A stretch of DNA of 64,000 nucleotides from Ecdyonurus torrentis (Eukaryota > Arthropoda > Insecta > Ephemeroptera > Heptageniidae): NCBI GenBank assembly GCA_949318235.1, contig OX439137.1, forward strand, positions 10,719,532-10,783,531, read 5' to 3'. Position 1 is the first letter of the stretch; the number at the start of each line of letters is the position of its first letter. Of the stretch, positions 27,403 through 39,743 are shown one piece after another. The position numbers and the translations under genes were made by a program. The notes beneath the pieces were generated by a model that saw only the letters and a list, made by a program, of their open reading frames with translations, had not been told where the DNA came from and did not search any database.

Positions 27403-27815
27403 CACACATGACGTCATATTTTGAGGTCATTGACAATTGTGACGTCACAAAGATGCACTAGTATTGAAGATACAGGTGTTTTTAGATAGTATACATATAA
27501 CCTACGTCACATTATCACGCTTTCCCTTGACTTATGACGTCATAACAAAACATGGGTCAAGTAAAAAAATATATTAAAAAAAAAATTTAATAAAAGAACA
27601 AGTTTTTATCCAGTTTTTTTTCCAACTTAATTTTCTTATATAAAATGTTAGTAAATTGACGTAATAATGTTTTTTGAGACGTAACTTTGTGTTTATTAAT
27701 TTATGATCTTTATAAAATATTTCAATTACTTGTTTTTAAAAAATTGCTTTGAATACAGGTTATAATATAGAAAAGACGTCATATAATTGGGAATTTCTTT
27801 CAGATGACGTGTTTG
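27403..27815. promoter_or_regulatory. Cluster of CRE/ATF-like binding motifs
   Basis: Exact TGACGTCA octamers lie at 27409-27416, 27440-27447 and 27535-27542. Variants lie at about 27502-27509 (TACGTCA), 27658-27665 (TGACGTAA), 27774-27781 (GACGTCA preceded by A) and 27805-27812 (TGACGTGT). TGACGTCA is the established site for CREB/ATF bZIP factors. No inverted ends of a mobile element enclose the cluster. I infer a possible enhancer or promoter; no transcript is visible nearby. It may also be the remains of an old element rich in this motif. Confidence 0.45.
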
Positions 27816-27993
27816 TGTTTATATTACGTTCGTTTAGATCTTGAAAGTATGTTACGTTTTTTTTTTTTTTTTTTTTTGGAATTTATGATTGGGAAAATTT
27901 TAAAGAAAATAAAAATGCGTATTGCTCTTTATTATTATATAATCTAGTATTCCCTCAGAAAACATTACTTTCAACGCATGCACAAATGTTTAG

Positions 27994-28030
<37 letters not shown>

Positions 28031-28350
28031 CTATACGAAATGCATCGATTGTTCTTCAAAGCACGTTCACTGAACATTCCAATTGATACATACTAATATC
28101 GTTGTAAGTATGATGAATACTAGTGATTCATCTCTATGTTCTTGCGGCTAAACCACACTTCTACTACGGGTTACTTAATTTTAACGCATCTAACTGTTAG
28201 TGTATTACATATACAATTACATTATACATACAATTATTATTTTTTTATGATATTTGTAACTGTTTTTATTTATTTTTATTTTTTTGCTACGTAGTCTCAC
28301 TAATAATTAATCATATTATTAATAACCCGTTTTGGCTATTTAATTTAAAA
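27816..28350. other. AT-rich sequence with (GA)n at about 28000-28027
   Basis: Nothing beyond a poly-T run and a GA microsatellite was recognised. Confidence 0.55.
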
Positions 28351-28468
28351 GGCTGTAAGCTGCAACCTCTAGTTAAACTTTAGTTATCTTTTTTTAAGTG
28401 TGGCAACAATCAAAATAACAACTTAACCACGGTTTAATTCTAGTTAGTTAGCGTTGCAGCTTACGGGG
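28351..28468. mobile_element. Small MITE with GTAAGCTGCAAC ends
   Basis: GTAAGCTGCAAC (28355-28366) and its exact reverse complement (28453-28464) bracket about 86 bases, with looser pairing (CTAGTTA/TAACTAG) just inside. Target duplication is not clear. Confidence 0.65.
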
Positions 28469-28554
28469 ATTTTTTTTTTTTTTTTTTTTTAAGTCATCAC
28501 TCATCACAAAATTTAAGTCATCTATGTTTTTTTCTTCATAGAAGAGTTGAATGC

Positions 28555-28831
28555 CACTCTAAAAAATGGTGCATTACTTTAGTTACGAATCCTAACTAAT
28601 TTAAGATATACACTTTTAAGTTATTATGAGTAGCTAAAATAATGCATTTTAGCAAATTATTAAAATAGCTAATTGAACTTGAAATAGCTTAAAAAACTGA
28701 AAACAACTTAAATTGGCTATTTTTAACAACTTGCTAAAATGCATTATTTTAGCTACACATAATAACTTAAAAGTGTATATCTTAAATAAGTTAGTATTCG
28801 TAACTAAAGTAATGCACCATTTTTTAGAGTG
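28555..28831. mobile_element. CACTA-like foldback MITE, 277 bp
   Basis: The element begins CACTCTAAAAAATGGTGCAT and ends with its reverse complement. The inverted arms run for about 110 bases with few mismatches and include ATACACTTTTAAGTTATTAT in both. It is flanked by the 3-bp direct repeat TGC (28552-28554, 28832-28834). CACT-starting ends and 3-bp duplications are features of CACTA (CMC) transposons. No protein is encoded. Confidence 0.92.
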
Positions 28832-28834
28832 TGC

Positions 28835-30479
28835 TCAGCTATTTTTAATCTGACGTAGGCAGCCTGCAGCACTCCAAATAAAGAATAATATGATACTAAA
28901 CTTGTTAAAAAAAAATTAAAAATGCATTTTTTTTGGGTACTGATTATTTACTTAGTTATCATTGTTGTTGTGATTAAGTTGGCTTCAATTGTGCAGCCCA
29001 ATAGCTTGTATAGTTCTGTGACTTCAATAGGCTGAAGACATAAGATAATTTAATAAAAAATAGTAATAAAATCGAAAAAAAATATGGGATTAAAAATACA
29101 AAAATTGGAACAGAAATTGCCATTGAATATACGCAACTTTCAACGCTATTTTGAGCATTCTAGAGTGGGTGCGCAAAAGTAAGAAAACACTTATGACAAA
29201 CGAAGCATATTTTTGTCAATCCGAGAGCCGTTAAAATTTGCGACACTTAAATAATTTTTAAAAAGTCGGGGACTGAAGAGGCCAGAGAGGTCAATAGTTT
29301 GATTACAAAATAGCCACTAATTAGCACACTACTTTATTTTACTTGGTTAATAGATTTTCCTGTGTTTCAGGTAATAGTATAGTACACTTGTAGGCGAGTT
29401 AGTTTTTTTTTATACTACACATGATAAGATAAATCATTGATAAATTACAAAGTTAATTTAAATGAGTTAAATTTTAAATTTGAGTTCACCCATAGTACTA
29501 CACTCAAAATGCACGTATATAGTATTAAAGAATTATATACTTTCAATCAAAACAAACTGTCTCGTAAACTGGAAAAATCTAGATTTAAAATAAAATTTTC
29601 CCAGAATTTACTCTGTAAGAAATATTAAAAACAATGTAATTAAAAATTGTATACGTCTTACCTTTTTTTTTTTTTTTTTTTTTTTTTTGGTACTTTAAAA
29701 ATCTGGTTTTCACCTACGTAATATAAATTCTCATATCAATAATTTTTGTTCATAATAATACCATAACACGTAAAACCCAATTGAAAGTAGTTTATGTTCA
29801 AAATGTTATTACTTTAATGTTACTGACGTCAAAGATATGTATTACTGAGCCAATTTGGAATATTAACAATTAATATTATGTTAATTTATTATATTCAATT
29901 ATAATCTGCGTATTCACATAATTGACTTTAATGTATACTTGATGTCTTTATAGCTCGGCTTATTTGACACATAGAGTGGCATAGCCAGAAATTTGTAACA
30001 GTAGGGGTCTAGCTTACATAGGGAAAAAAAATTGACAAATTGTTTAGTTACATAGATGTAACTCTTCAGTAAAAAGTTTGAACTAGTAGTTAGTATACAT
30101 AAACGTTATTTCTTCAGCGATAAACAGTCAACTCTTCACATCTAAACTTCCGGGTGCGGTGAAATTTTTTTCAAAAATTTCGTCAATGATATTTAATACT
30201 TTAACTTAAAAATGTCAGTATTTCATGGTCATATCTTCATTTTGCATTGCATCAGCTATTTAATGAGCGTAACAGTGAAGAGATAGCACTAACGGTTGCG
30301 CGACAAAGTGAATTTCAAAAGTTGTGCGGATTATGATGGCCAACCCTGTAAATCTAACAAATTTACTCTAAAAAAAAAGTCTAAATCTAAATAGTAACTT
30401 TTTAGTTCCTTTTTTTTGTAGCATGGGTAAAGGGAGGAAATATCCCCTTTTGCCCATGTTTTTATACATGGCTTTTTCA
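28835..30479. other. Gene-free stretch, mixed composition
   Basis: Positions 29100-29300 are of balanced composition with no domain. An open frame at 29437-29628 is lysine/asparagine-rich and unrecognised. At 29972-30010 an AGAGTGGCATAGCCAGAA string followed by AGGGGTC resembles a degenerate hAT end, but no partner end was found. Confidence 0.45.
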
Positions 30480-31111
30480 GGGAGTTCAAATTTAAATTAT
30501 TTCTTTATTCAACAACAGAGCAAGTCCAAGTATACTGAATAAAATGCAGTCAAAACAATACAAAAAGATAAAACAAGCATAAAAGGCACATCGTCCATGC
30601 TATGATCAAACCCCCCTCCACACTCATGCAAAAGCTACGTCTGGAAGGATGCCTGACCACGGCATGAACGATTCATATAGACATAAAAATAAAATAGCAT
30701 AAATGGACACATTACACAGAAACAAAAATATTAATAAATATGCCAGATTATTTCAGCAATATTATAATAATATATAATATTATACTATATTTTAGAGAGA
30801 GCATAATAGTTAAGATGTTCAGTATAATTACTTCTTATAATTTTTATTCCAAAATACTATTTATGCTCTACAATATAATAATTATTCAATGAAGCATAAT
30901 TTAATAAAGGTAATTTTAAAATTTATACATAATAAAGATAAATTAATATTATTAACTCTTAAAATATGAGACAATTGTTTTTTTTAGAATAATTTTAAAT
31001 CATGTTTCAAATAAATAAGCGTAACAATAAAATATTCTACGCTGAATTAAAAAACGAGTAAATATTTGCTGATATGCATGCGTAATATTTAAAAATTCAC
31101 GGCACCTTATT
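30480..31111 (-). repeat. LINE 3' untranslated region (minus strand)
   Basis: It follows the C-terminal LINE fragment at 31112-31226 on the same strand. It ends, reading minus, in TTGTTGAATAAAG with an AATAAA signal and an AT-rich tail. The stretch at 30790-30910 also matches the dispersed repeat seen at 12355 and 41518, so an older element may be embedded. The limits are approximate. Confidence 0.5.
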
Positions 31112-31226
31112 TTAATACAAAAATTATACTATAAAAAAAATGATCTTGAAAAAAAACAAATTTACGCATGACATGTTTCACAAATTGATTTGGCAAAGAA
31201 CTCCAAAGTCTTATTGTATGTGCGTC
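31112..31226 (-). pseudogene. C-terminal coding remnant of a LINE
   Basis: The minus-strand frame reads a short peptide with TIRLWSSLPNQF, the conserved RLWxSLP element near the end of CR1/jockey-like LINE proteins. About 20 more residues and a TAA stop follow. Upstream the frame is lost in a poly-A/T tract (31228-31252). It is a 5'-truncated dead copy. It was too short to stand out as an open frame by length. Confidence 0.65.
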
Positions 31227-31459
31227 ATTTTTTTTTTTTTTTTTTTTTTTTTAACGACAAGGAAGTTAGTTTAAAACGGATCAAACAAGCGAAAGTTATC
31301 GCATATAAAAATTAAAGTTCATTTTATCACGAATATAATATGTATAGCAAGGTTGTATGATACATAAACAGGATATCATAAAATATTATAACTCTAATAT
31401 ATAAAAATTAAGACATAATTATATTATTATGGAAAAAAAAGTGTTTGTTATAGTCTGGT

Positions 31460-31496
<37 letters not shown>

Positions 31497-31664
31497 AAGT
31501 TTAATAAAGTGCACTTTCTTAATTGTTGGATTAATATTTGTTATATCGTTGCTTATCGGATGAAACAATACAATAAGAGGTGATAGGAATGAGTCATTTT
31601 GTAAACCCTAAAAAAAGTATAGTGTTAAAGAATCTTGCATGCTATTTAGATGTGAGATTTTAAT

Positions 31665-31813
<149 letters not shown>

Positions 31814-31848
31814 GTAATCAACCAATCAATCAACTAATCAATGAATAA

Positions 31849-32267
31849 TCGTCTTCAATCAAGAATAGTTCAAAAAAATTGCAGATTATTCTTTGAGGCA
31901 TTTTGTGTTAATATATTAAACAAAACATTCGAGTATAATAGAGAGCAACATAATTGATTGATATACTGTATTGTTAAATTGGTCAATTAGATTTAACGTC
32001 TTCTTATCCTATATTAACCTTAGTGTATTTCTAATGTAAATAAACTGTGAGTTATTGGATTGAATTAAATTAAATGAGTATGATTTATGTGTTATCCCTG
32101 TTTTGTTTTTTTAGCCTGCTAGCATTTAAAATTTTTTTTTCTGCCACGGTATTACAGACAATGAGACAATGACTCGAATTATAATGTTAGTTCGTATGCA
32201 AGACGTGACTAAATAAAAAACCAGAAGTAATAGTAATAATAATAATAATATATTTAAAAAAAAAGCA

Positions 32268-32300
<33 letters not shown>

Positions 32301-33078
32301 AGCCATGAAAAAAAGTAAGTATTATATGTGTACAACATTAATTTTGCAGCAAAATTAAACTAGCAAACGTAGGTTACAAATCATCCTATTTATGCCCAAA
32401 TTGTGTAACATTTGTTGAAAAAATCTTATAAAATATTTACTATGACACTTTTTCAACACTGAGATGGCTATAAAAGCGACCCGTTGTTCTTCACTAGATG
32501 TAATACTAATTTCCCAAGCTTACACATTACTCAAAACAATTATTTTTACGTAACTATTAACATTTAACCTTTTAAATGCAAATTTAACAAACTGCACGAA
32601 AAAAAAAGTTACATAAAAAAAAAGAAATAGTCTTCAAGTGATTATTCAATGGCAGTTAGACAAGAAAAAAAAAAAGGTGACATAACTATAATATAGAAAC
32701 TCTGAACGTTATTATATTATACTTGACTTGACTTCATTCACTATGTTTTTGTTGTCACGGATGGATGCACTGTCATAGACATTGCATTGCACCAATATCA
32801 CGAATCCAAATTACAATAACCTTGAAAAGAAATATAGTTCGTGAAGCTAGTCACGTACAACAATGAAAAAAATATAATAATATAATTTTATTATAAGTTT
32901 TATTTGTTACGCCTATTTAAACATTTATTTACATACTTGAATGCTTTTTTTATGTAATTTTTTGTTGTTTGTGGTGGTCTTATAACTTCTGATTCATAAT
33001 TATTTTTCATTTCGTTTTATTATTTATAGGAATATTTAAAAGTATGATTTCAATAATAAATTCAGTTATCGACTTTAT
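31849..33078. other. AT-rich sequence, nothing recognised
   Basis: It contains a GA tract at about 32268-32293 and homopolymer runs. No gene was found. Confidence 0.6.
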
Positions 33079-33395
33079 TTAAAGGAATAGACGAGAGGAA
33101 AACATAAGCATTTATATCACAAAACACTTGATGGGACTTACATAAAGAACTTTATTTTGTCTCAAAACCCAACTGTAACTCCGTAACAGTAATCAGAAAT
33201 TTTGATTTATGCAACCCGCACAACATTTTCATACTAATTTTCGTATGTTTTTGATGTCATAAAAATGAATAGTCACGCAAATTGCATACTTTACAGTATT
33301 TTCACGTTCTCTCGTGGGGCTACATTAACATTCTGGTAAAAATTGGCATCAGTTTTGAAGATCCCACTTCGTGTTTATTCATTAAAAAAGCACAC
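33079..33395 (+). mobile_element. TTAA MITE family A, copy 6, truncated right end
   Basis: TTAA-AGGAATAGAC begins the copy and the family landmarks follow in order to TTCATTAAAAAAGCACACG. The right end is then lost into an A-run and a TA tract (about 33405-33432). The central octamer is changed to TGATGTCA. Confidence 0.88.
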
Positions 33396-33432
33396 GTTGT
33401 TGCAAAAAAAAAATATATATATATATATATAT

Positions 33433-34078
33433 GCATTTTTGCAAGAGCTAGATTTAGACCTGACTACGCATGTCTGGTCCACTCTTACACCTAACCCTCA
33501 AAATAGAACAGACGGTTGTGATAATATATTTTTCCATTTAGTAATTCATACTTATATTTGCAATGTAGGTATATATGAGGGAAATTGTAATAAATTTGCA
33601 TGGCAAAATATATAATCGCAATTGTGAGGATACATCTCATACAATAACAAAAAATACAGTGTAATTAAATTGTTATATCAAATTCAATCATACTAAAAGT
33701 AAAATAGTTACTTAGAAAAGGAGAGAGAGAGAGAGAGAGAAGATAAAAAGTGAGAATTTTACAAGATACACTTTTTTCCTACTATACTGTTAACTTTTGT
33801 TTGTTGAGTTCTTCTCAAGCGCTTTTCTATTTCCACGGTTTAACATGGCAGATATGGCGTTATGGATTTGTTAAGTCATACTCCTCATACTATAAGATCA
33901 AATGGAACCAAAATCCAGTGAGTCTGAAAAAATAAAAAAATGAAAGTAATCATAATTTTGTGCCTTGATACTTAAAGTATCATATTCAATTTGATCAATA
34001 AAAATATCAGACTATACTTTTAATGGGGAGAGGAGAAGGAGTTTATTGATTTTTAAAATTTTGCATTCAGACACCTCT
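33433..34078. other. Gene-free stretch
   Basis: Open frames at 33343-33615 and 33750-33935 have no domain, and the first overlaps the MITE. A GA tract occurs at about 33721-33741. Confidence 0.5.
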
Positions 34079-34421
34079 TTAAAGTTTTCATCAATAAAAC
34101 AACATGTGCTTTTTAATGAATAAACACAAAATGGGACCTTCAAAACTGTTGACAATTTTTACCAGAATATTAAAGTAGCCCTACGAGAGAGCGTGAAAAA
34201 ACTTTAAAATATGCAATTTGCGTGTGACTATTCATGTTTATGACGTCAGAAACATGCAAAAATTAGTATGAAAATGTTGTGCGGGTTCCATAAATCGAAA
34301 TTTCTGATCACTGCTACGGAGCTACAGTTAGGTTTTTGGGACAAATCAAAGTTATTTATGTAAGTCCCATCAAGTGTTATGTGATATAAATGCTTATGTT
34401 TTTCTCTGGTCTATTCCTTAA
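34079..34421 (-). mobile_element. TTAA MITE family A, copy 7
   Basis: A near-complete reverse-orientation copy. It ends GGTCTATTCC-TTAA and carries an exact TGACGTCA at 34241-34248 in a near-palindrome. Its right third together with unique flanking sequence is duplicated at 36186-36367. Confidence 0.9.
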
Positions 34422-34503
34422 ACGAATCTGAGTTTGATAGTCACTTTTCTGATCAATTAAAAGGTATAGTCAACCAAAGAAAAGGATATATTATATGCAA
34501 TTT
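34323..34503 (+). repeat. Local duplication, unit 1
   Basis: About 181 bases, comprising the right part of a family A copy plus about 80 bases of flanking sequence (GAATCTGAGTTTGATAGTCA onward), recur almost unchanged at 36186-36367. Because the flank is shared, this is a segmental duplication and not independent transposition. Confidence 0.9.
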
Positions 34504-35330
34504 TAATTATGACAGGATTTTTTTATATATGGTGCTTTGATGAAATATAAAATAGCACACATATTTTTCTAGCATCATGCATTTTCTATGAAAAAAAATT
34601 AATTAAATCATTTTTTTTAATGAAATAAGACATTATGAGCTACAATATTATAGCTTCAGTTACGTATGATTAAATAATAAATATTTCCAATAAATAAATA
34701 AATTCCAATAAAATAAACAAGTCATTAATAATTCTTATCACAATTTAAAATCAAAACATTTGTAGTACACACGTAATTCATTTTGTAAAACAAAATAACA
34801 TCAATTTTTATTATGCATTACAGTCTATTATTTATTATATAAACATATAAAAATAGACTTTAATTCTTTTTTTTTTTATTAAATATTACATAAAATGTAA
34901 TATAGAATAAAATATTTAATAGCTGACTGCATATAAGAGTGCAGTAGGGCACAAAATCAGGTCATATTATACTTTAAGTAATAATAGATTTTCTTGTACA
35001 TAAGGTCTAATATAATGTAATATATAAAACTAAAATGTGAAATTTAATGATGATAATTTTGAGTAACAATATTATAAATGTAATGAGTAATGACTAATGA
35101 TATTAATTAACAATTGTAAAAAATTGCATAGATTATGAGTTTTTATTATAAAGCTTGGAAAATAAAGTTGATTTATTATTACTATATAACAATCTGAAAG
35201 TGTAAAAAAAAAATTATAATAAAAAAACTGAATTTTGTGCACCGGAACATGAAAAAAAGACGATCAAATGGATAATTGGGATTGTGTGTTTGGGGGAGGG
35301 GGGGGGGAGGTGAATGAAAATATTGTTCCA
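34504..35330. other. AT-rich sequence, nothing recognised
   Basis: No gene is seen. A G-run (GGGGGAGGGGGGGGG) at about 35292-35308 is unusual for this composition. Confidence 0.55.
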
Positions 35331-35480
35331 TATATATTCAACTCAAAATACCTCAGTCGATTTAAATCGGGCATGCTTAAAGTATCGCCCATTGTCACAT
35401 TTGAGGAGAAGGGGGGCGGCTGGGCGATACCGTAAAAGGTCGAACGGCAGGTGACTCAGGTTTTTTGAGTTGAATATATG
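35331..35480. mobile_element. Double-hairpin MITE-like element
   Basis: The outer arms TATATTCAACTCAAAATACC and, as reverse complement of the right arm, ATATTCAACTCAAAAAACCT pair. Inside them GTATCGCCCA (35382-35391) and TGGGCGATAC (35421-35430) form a perfect 10-bp second stem around a G-rich loop. No target duplication was resolved. Confidence 0.65.
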
Positions 35481-36185
35481 TGTACGCAGGACTGAAGATT
35501 ATTTTATTATTATTATTACTTTTTGCCTGCAAATTTCAGTTAACATTTTCTCAGAAGTTTTTATTCAAACTTTTATTATTTAATTTAACATATTATTATT
35601 TTTTTACTTGCTGAAAAAACACAATAATATTAAGTGATTGTATAGTTTTTGGATAAGTTGTAATTTTGCTAACAAAAGAAATTATAAAATTATAAATTTA
35701 TACAAAATCATCCCCAATTTCCAACATTACGTTACTAATAACAAATTATACAATATTAATACTTCAAAATCTTACGTTTTATTTTTGGGCCACAAAAACT
35801 TACATAAAATTGATTTAAAAAAAATTATGGCTACTTTTCGTTGAATTTATGAAAATAAGAATTTATTTAATTTTTATACCACATTTATACCATTATAGTA
35901 GCAAAGTTGTTTAATTGGATGATAAAAAGTAATTATACTATGTACTGTACAACTAGTGCATACCATAGCAAAAAGTATGTTATTGTAAAACAATTTTGCA
36001 GAAAATGGACCAGCAGCTATTATATACTGATTTTTGTCCATGTACTTTTTATTTTATTAGTGTATTTATTTACTGATGATTTTTCGTTTTCCTTACTCTT
36101 AGAATTATAGCGGAAAAGAAAGAAGTTATTATTTCTATTTTTCAGTCTTAAGTCCGATGTAAGACATTTATCACGTATGTTTGAG
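35481..36185. other. AT-rich sequence, two unrecognised open frames
   Basis: Plus-strand frames at 35638-35844 (68 residues, asparagine/lysine-rich) and 35907-36110 (67 residues, hydrophobic end) show no domain or splice context I can support as a gene. Confidence 0.4.
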
Positions 36186-36367
36186 TACAGTTAGGTTTTT
36201 GGGACAAAGCAAAGTTATTTATGTAAGTCCCATCAAGTGTTATTTGATATAAATGCTTATGTTTTTCTCTGGTCTATTCTTTTAAACGAATCTGAGTTTG
36301 ATAGTCACTTTTCTGATCAATTAAAAGGTATAGTCAACCAAACAAAAGGATATATTATATGCAATTT
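36186..36367 (+). repeat. Local duplication, unit 2 (contains family A fragment)
   Basis: This is the partner of 34323-34503, about 1.86 kb away in direct orientation, with only a handful of differences. Confidence 0.9.
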
Positions 36368-36429
36368 ATTTATATAATAAATATATATATTTGGGTATTT
36401 TAGGTTTTTATTGTAAAAATGAAATACTC

Positions 36430-36530
36430 TGACTAAAATACCTGAATATGTCATAAATAAGTCAGAGGATCATGTAAGTGGGTATGTACCTTTTTTGGCC
36501 TCGTAATTAAAAACCATTTATTATTATTAT
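36430..36530 (+). repeat. Retroposon 3'-end repeat (AAGTCAGAGGA family), copy 1
   Basis: ATAAGTCAGAGGATCATGTA, then GTGGGTATGTACC, GGCCTCGTAAT and AAAACCATTTATTATTATT recur at 54886-54990 and, more diverged, at 38396-38460 and 56645-56720. All are in the same orientation, and the best copies end in a TTA-repeat tail. The abrupt 5' starts and the simple-repeat tail suggest 5'-truncated LINE or SINE ends. Confidence 0.55.
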
Positions 36531-36688
36531 TAAGTTCGATTATCGTATTTATATACGATAACAATACTATAACGATAAAGATATTTGGTTTTCGATGCGT
36601 TATATAGATTATTAGTTTTATAAAAGTATTCGTAATGGATTAACCAAACTTGATAATATTATCGTCGTATTAATAACAACATTTTTTG

Positions 36689-36693
<5 letters not shown>

Positions 36694-36722
<29 letters not shown>
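36694..36722. repeat. Poly-A tract
   Basis: A homopolymer A-run of about 29 bases. Confidence 0.9.
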
Positions 36723-36724
<2 letters not shown>

Positions 36725-36917
36725 AAAGGAGGTGGAAAACTGGTGTAGTACAGTCATGAAGTAAGATTTGAAATATTTCATTTCAATAAAAACATTGCAA
36801 TAGTTATCGTTATTAAGAAAAATAAAAATATATCGTTATTGATATAGTATCGTTACTGTATTCGTCGATGTTTAAAAAAATATATTTCATTATAATGTGA
36901 GGCTAGATTATAGTATT

Positions 36918-37240
36918 ATAGGGTATCGTATAGTAGGGTATTATAGTATCCGTAAGAAGTCATATTTATTGCGCTTGGTGGCCATACTGAAGTAGTGAGC
37001 AACATTCCTCAGTATAGGAAAAACTTCTTTCTTTGCTATATTTTCTTAGAGAAATCGGCTAACTTTTTTGTTATTATTATTTTTTCACATACTTGAGATA
37101 CTAATTTAACCTATTGACACCATCAATGCTCTCAAAATTATTGTATAGTGTTTTTAAACTGCCAAAATTAGTTATTTTTCCTATGCTGCTCATGTTATTG
37201 AGTAATCCAACATGGCGTCTATAAATACATAGATCCTATA
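36918..37240 (+). mobile_element. MITE family I, copy 2
   Basis: It shares ordered blocks with 15862-16170: a degenerate TAGGGTAT start, ATTGCGCTTGGTGGCCATACT, CAGTATAGGA, TTATTGAGTAATCCAACATG, and an ATCCTATA end. Confidence 0.75.
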
Positions 37241-39698
37241 GTTGTAGAAATTTTATTGATACTAACCTAACCTAAGTCTGATATTTTTTAATCTTCAAAA
37301 TTCAATAACACTAAAAAATTCAAGAGATAAGCAATATAATGTTAGTTTAACCAACTGTTCTCTTTATATTTTTGCCTAAGACTGTATTACCGTCAATTTG
37401 AGAGTAATTCAATGCTATTTTACTCACTTTTTTTTAATAATTTGTACTCGTTGCTAAATAATTGCTGCCTGCAATATAAATGTTCTAACATTGACCCCAT
37501 TTTTATATGAAATATAATATTTTATTATTATTAATATTATATAAAAAAGGCTATATAAATGTATAAATATTATAAAACACTTATCTAATTTACTTGATAC
37601 TTACTTGATATGAAAATATGATTATTGATACATTGGAAAATTTATTGTATAATTCATAATATAAATTTTGTTTTTTGCTTTGAAAGTAGTTTTTTTTATG
37701 TATTTTATACAATATTTTTATTGCTTTTTAATGGGAATATTATTAAGTTATAATATTAATTATTACTTATTGATCGGATACCAATTAATTAATTGAACTA
37801 CCGCTGCGTTATCATAAAATAAACATAGAAAATGCTTTATTTTTTAATTTCATAATATATTTAACATTTTATGATTTTACAAGCTCCCCCAACCCCACTT
37901 TTTTTTTTAAATCTGAGAATTTTTCAAAATAATTGAACTATTATTATTGAAAAATTTAAGGAAATAGTCATTGATAAAAACTTAAAATTATCTAACCTAC
38001 ATTATAAAAAGCAATACAGTTACCGACAAAAACAGATATAAGAAAATTAGCTCCGGATGACACTAAATAGATGCAATTATTTGCAATTTTTTACAGTTTA
38101 AAAATAATAATAATAATGTTCTTTATTTTTAGCTACATACAGCAAAACATTTTAAGGTTAAAAAAGAACTCAAGCACGGTCTTCTTGAATACAGTTCAGT
38201 ATAACATACAGTATAAAAAAAAAGTAAATTTTTATAAATTCGGTTGTTATTTTTTGTAAATTTTTAAGAAATAAGTAAAAATATAAGGAATGAATGTAAA
38301 TTGAATTTAAATCAAATTATGAAAATTCTATTGTATTTAAATACATATCAACAATTGTGTTTTTCGTATCTTTTGATATTATTTATAGCAACACGTTTAT
38401 AAGTCAGAGGACCAACAGAGAGTGAACCTTTTTTTTTTGGCCTGAATAAAAGTAAAATAAAATTTCTTATGCGGAAAAAATTATCTAAAGAGTTACTATT
38501 TAGACTTTTTTATATAATAAATTCGTTAGATATAGTAAATACAAAGTTTTTTTTAAGATCTAAAGAGCTAACTGAAGAAATTGAAGGAAGAGTTAACCAC
38601 TGAAGAAATAACGTTTATACTAACGAGTTACTGTTTAAACTTTTTTTAAACAAGTTATTGGTTTATACTGAAGAGTTACATAATGTATTTATTAAATAAT
38701 TTCTTAAATTTATGTTTTCCGTGTATGTTTATTAAAAATAGATATAAAAATGAGACAGCAATTTAAAACGTTAAGGTATATATGAATTTTTTCCTTTAAT
38801 TTAGGAAGGGGAAAATATTATAAAACTAATACAAAATATTTAATTAAACGTTAAAGTTTTTCTGTGCTTTTACAAAACAATTAATACATGAAAAAAAAAA
38901 AAAAAAAAAAAAAAACACCCAGCTGAGACAGAGAACCATGAAAGCTTTTACTTTTCAAACCTACCCTATATAAAGTATATTATATGCTTTCATTTTTGTT
39001 TATAATACAAAAGCTTTTGATATCTATAGAAATAAATGAATGAAAACAATTATTGAAGTAAAAAGATAATAAATAAAATCAATTGACAAATGGTATAAGA
39101 TAATAAACTTTAAATTGCAGTCCATAAAACATTATTACCATACTCAGTTATAATAAACAATGTAATCATGTTATTATAATCTTTATAATATTTCTTATAT
39201 TATTTAATAATATTATGCACTTGCATACAACTTCTTATAGATTTATATCTCTAATATGATTCAACCCTGTATCTTTTTCATCTTACACTACGTTAGTTAA
39301 TAATAGTAAATTGCATTTTTCTATTACAATATTTTATAGTTGTTAGGTAAGTTCATGACTATTAAAATATGAGACTATAGAAAATAAAGTTTAAAGGACA
39401 TTATAATTATATGAATGTTAAAAGGAAAAAAATATGTTTAAGGAGAGGGGTCAATCAACTGGACTTTTTTCTTGATACTTTGTAGAAAAACTTACGTTAG
39501 ACACCTTTTGTAATATTTTTAGGATGTCGCATCATGCAGAATTTTAATTTACAGAGGCTGAAAGTTGTATGCCAATGGTCTTGTTTATCAATGCTATTGA
39601 AAAACAAAAATCATACGAAAAATTTCATTATTTGATCGTTTATATTAGGAGTACCTTCAGGTGCCTTATAAAAAGGTCCTAAATAGCTTACAAAATAT

Positions 39699-39700
<2 letters not shown>
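37241..39700. other. Long AT-rich gene-free stretch
   Basis: It includes a diverged copy of the AAGTCAGAGGA 3'-end repeat at 38396-38460 and an A-run near 38888-38915. An open frame at 38071-38259 is featureless. Confidence 0.55.

Positions 39701-39740
<40 letters not shown>
39701..39740. repeat. Poly-A tract
   Basis: A homopolymer A-run of about 40 bases, followed at 39858-39884 by a poly-T run. Confidence 0.92.

Positions 39741-39743
<3 letters not shown>

Noticed and set aside
29972..30010. hAT-like terminal repeat (AGAGTGGCATAGCCAGAA)
   Set aside because: No partner end or target duplication was found, so I do not call an element.
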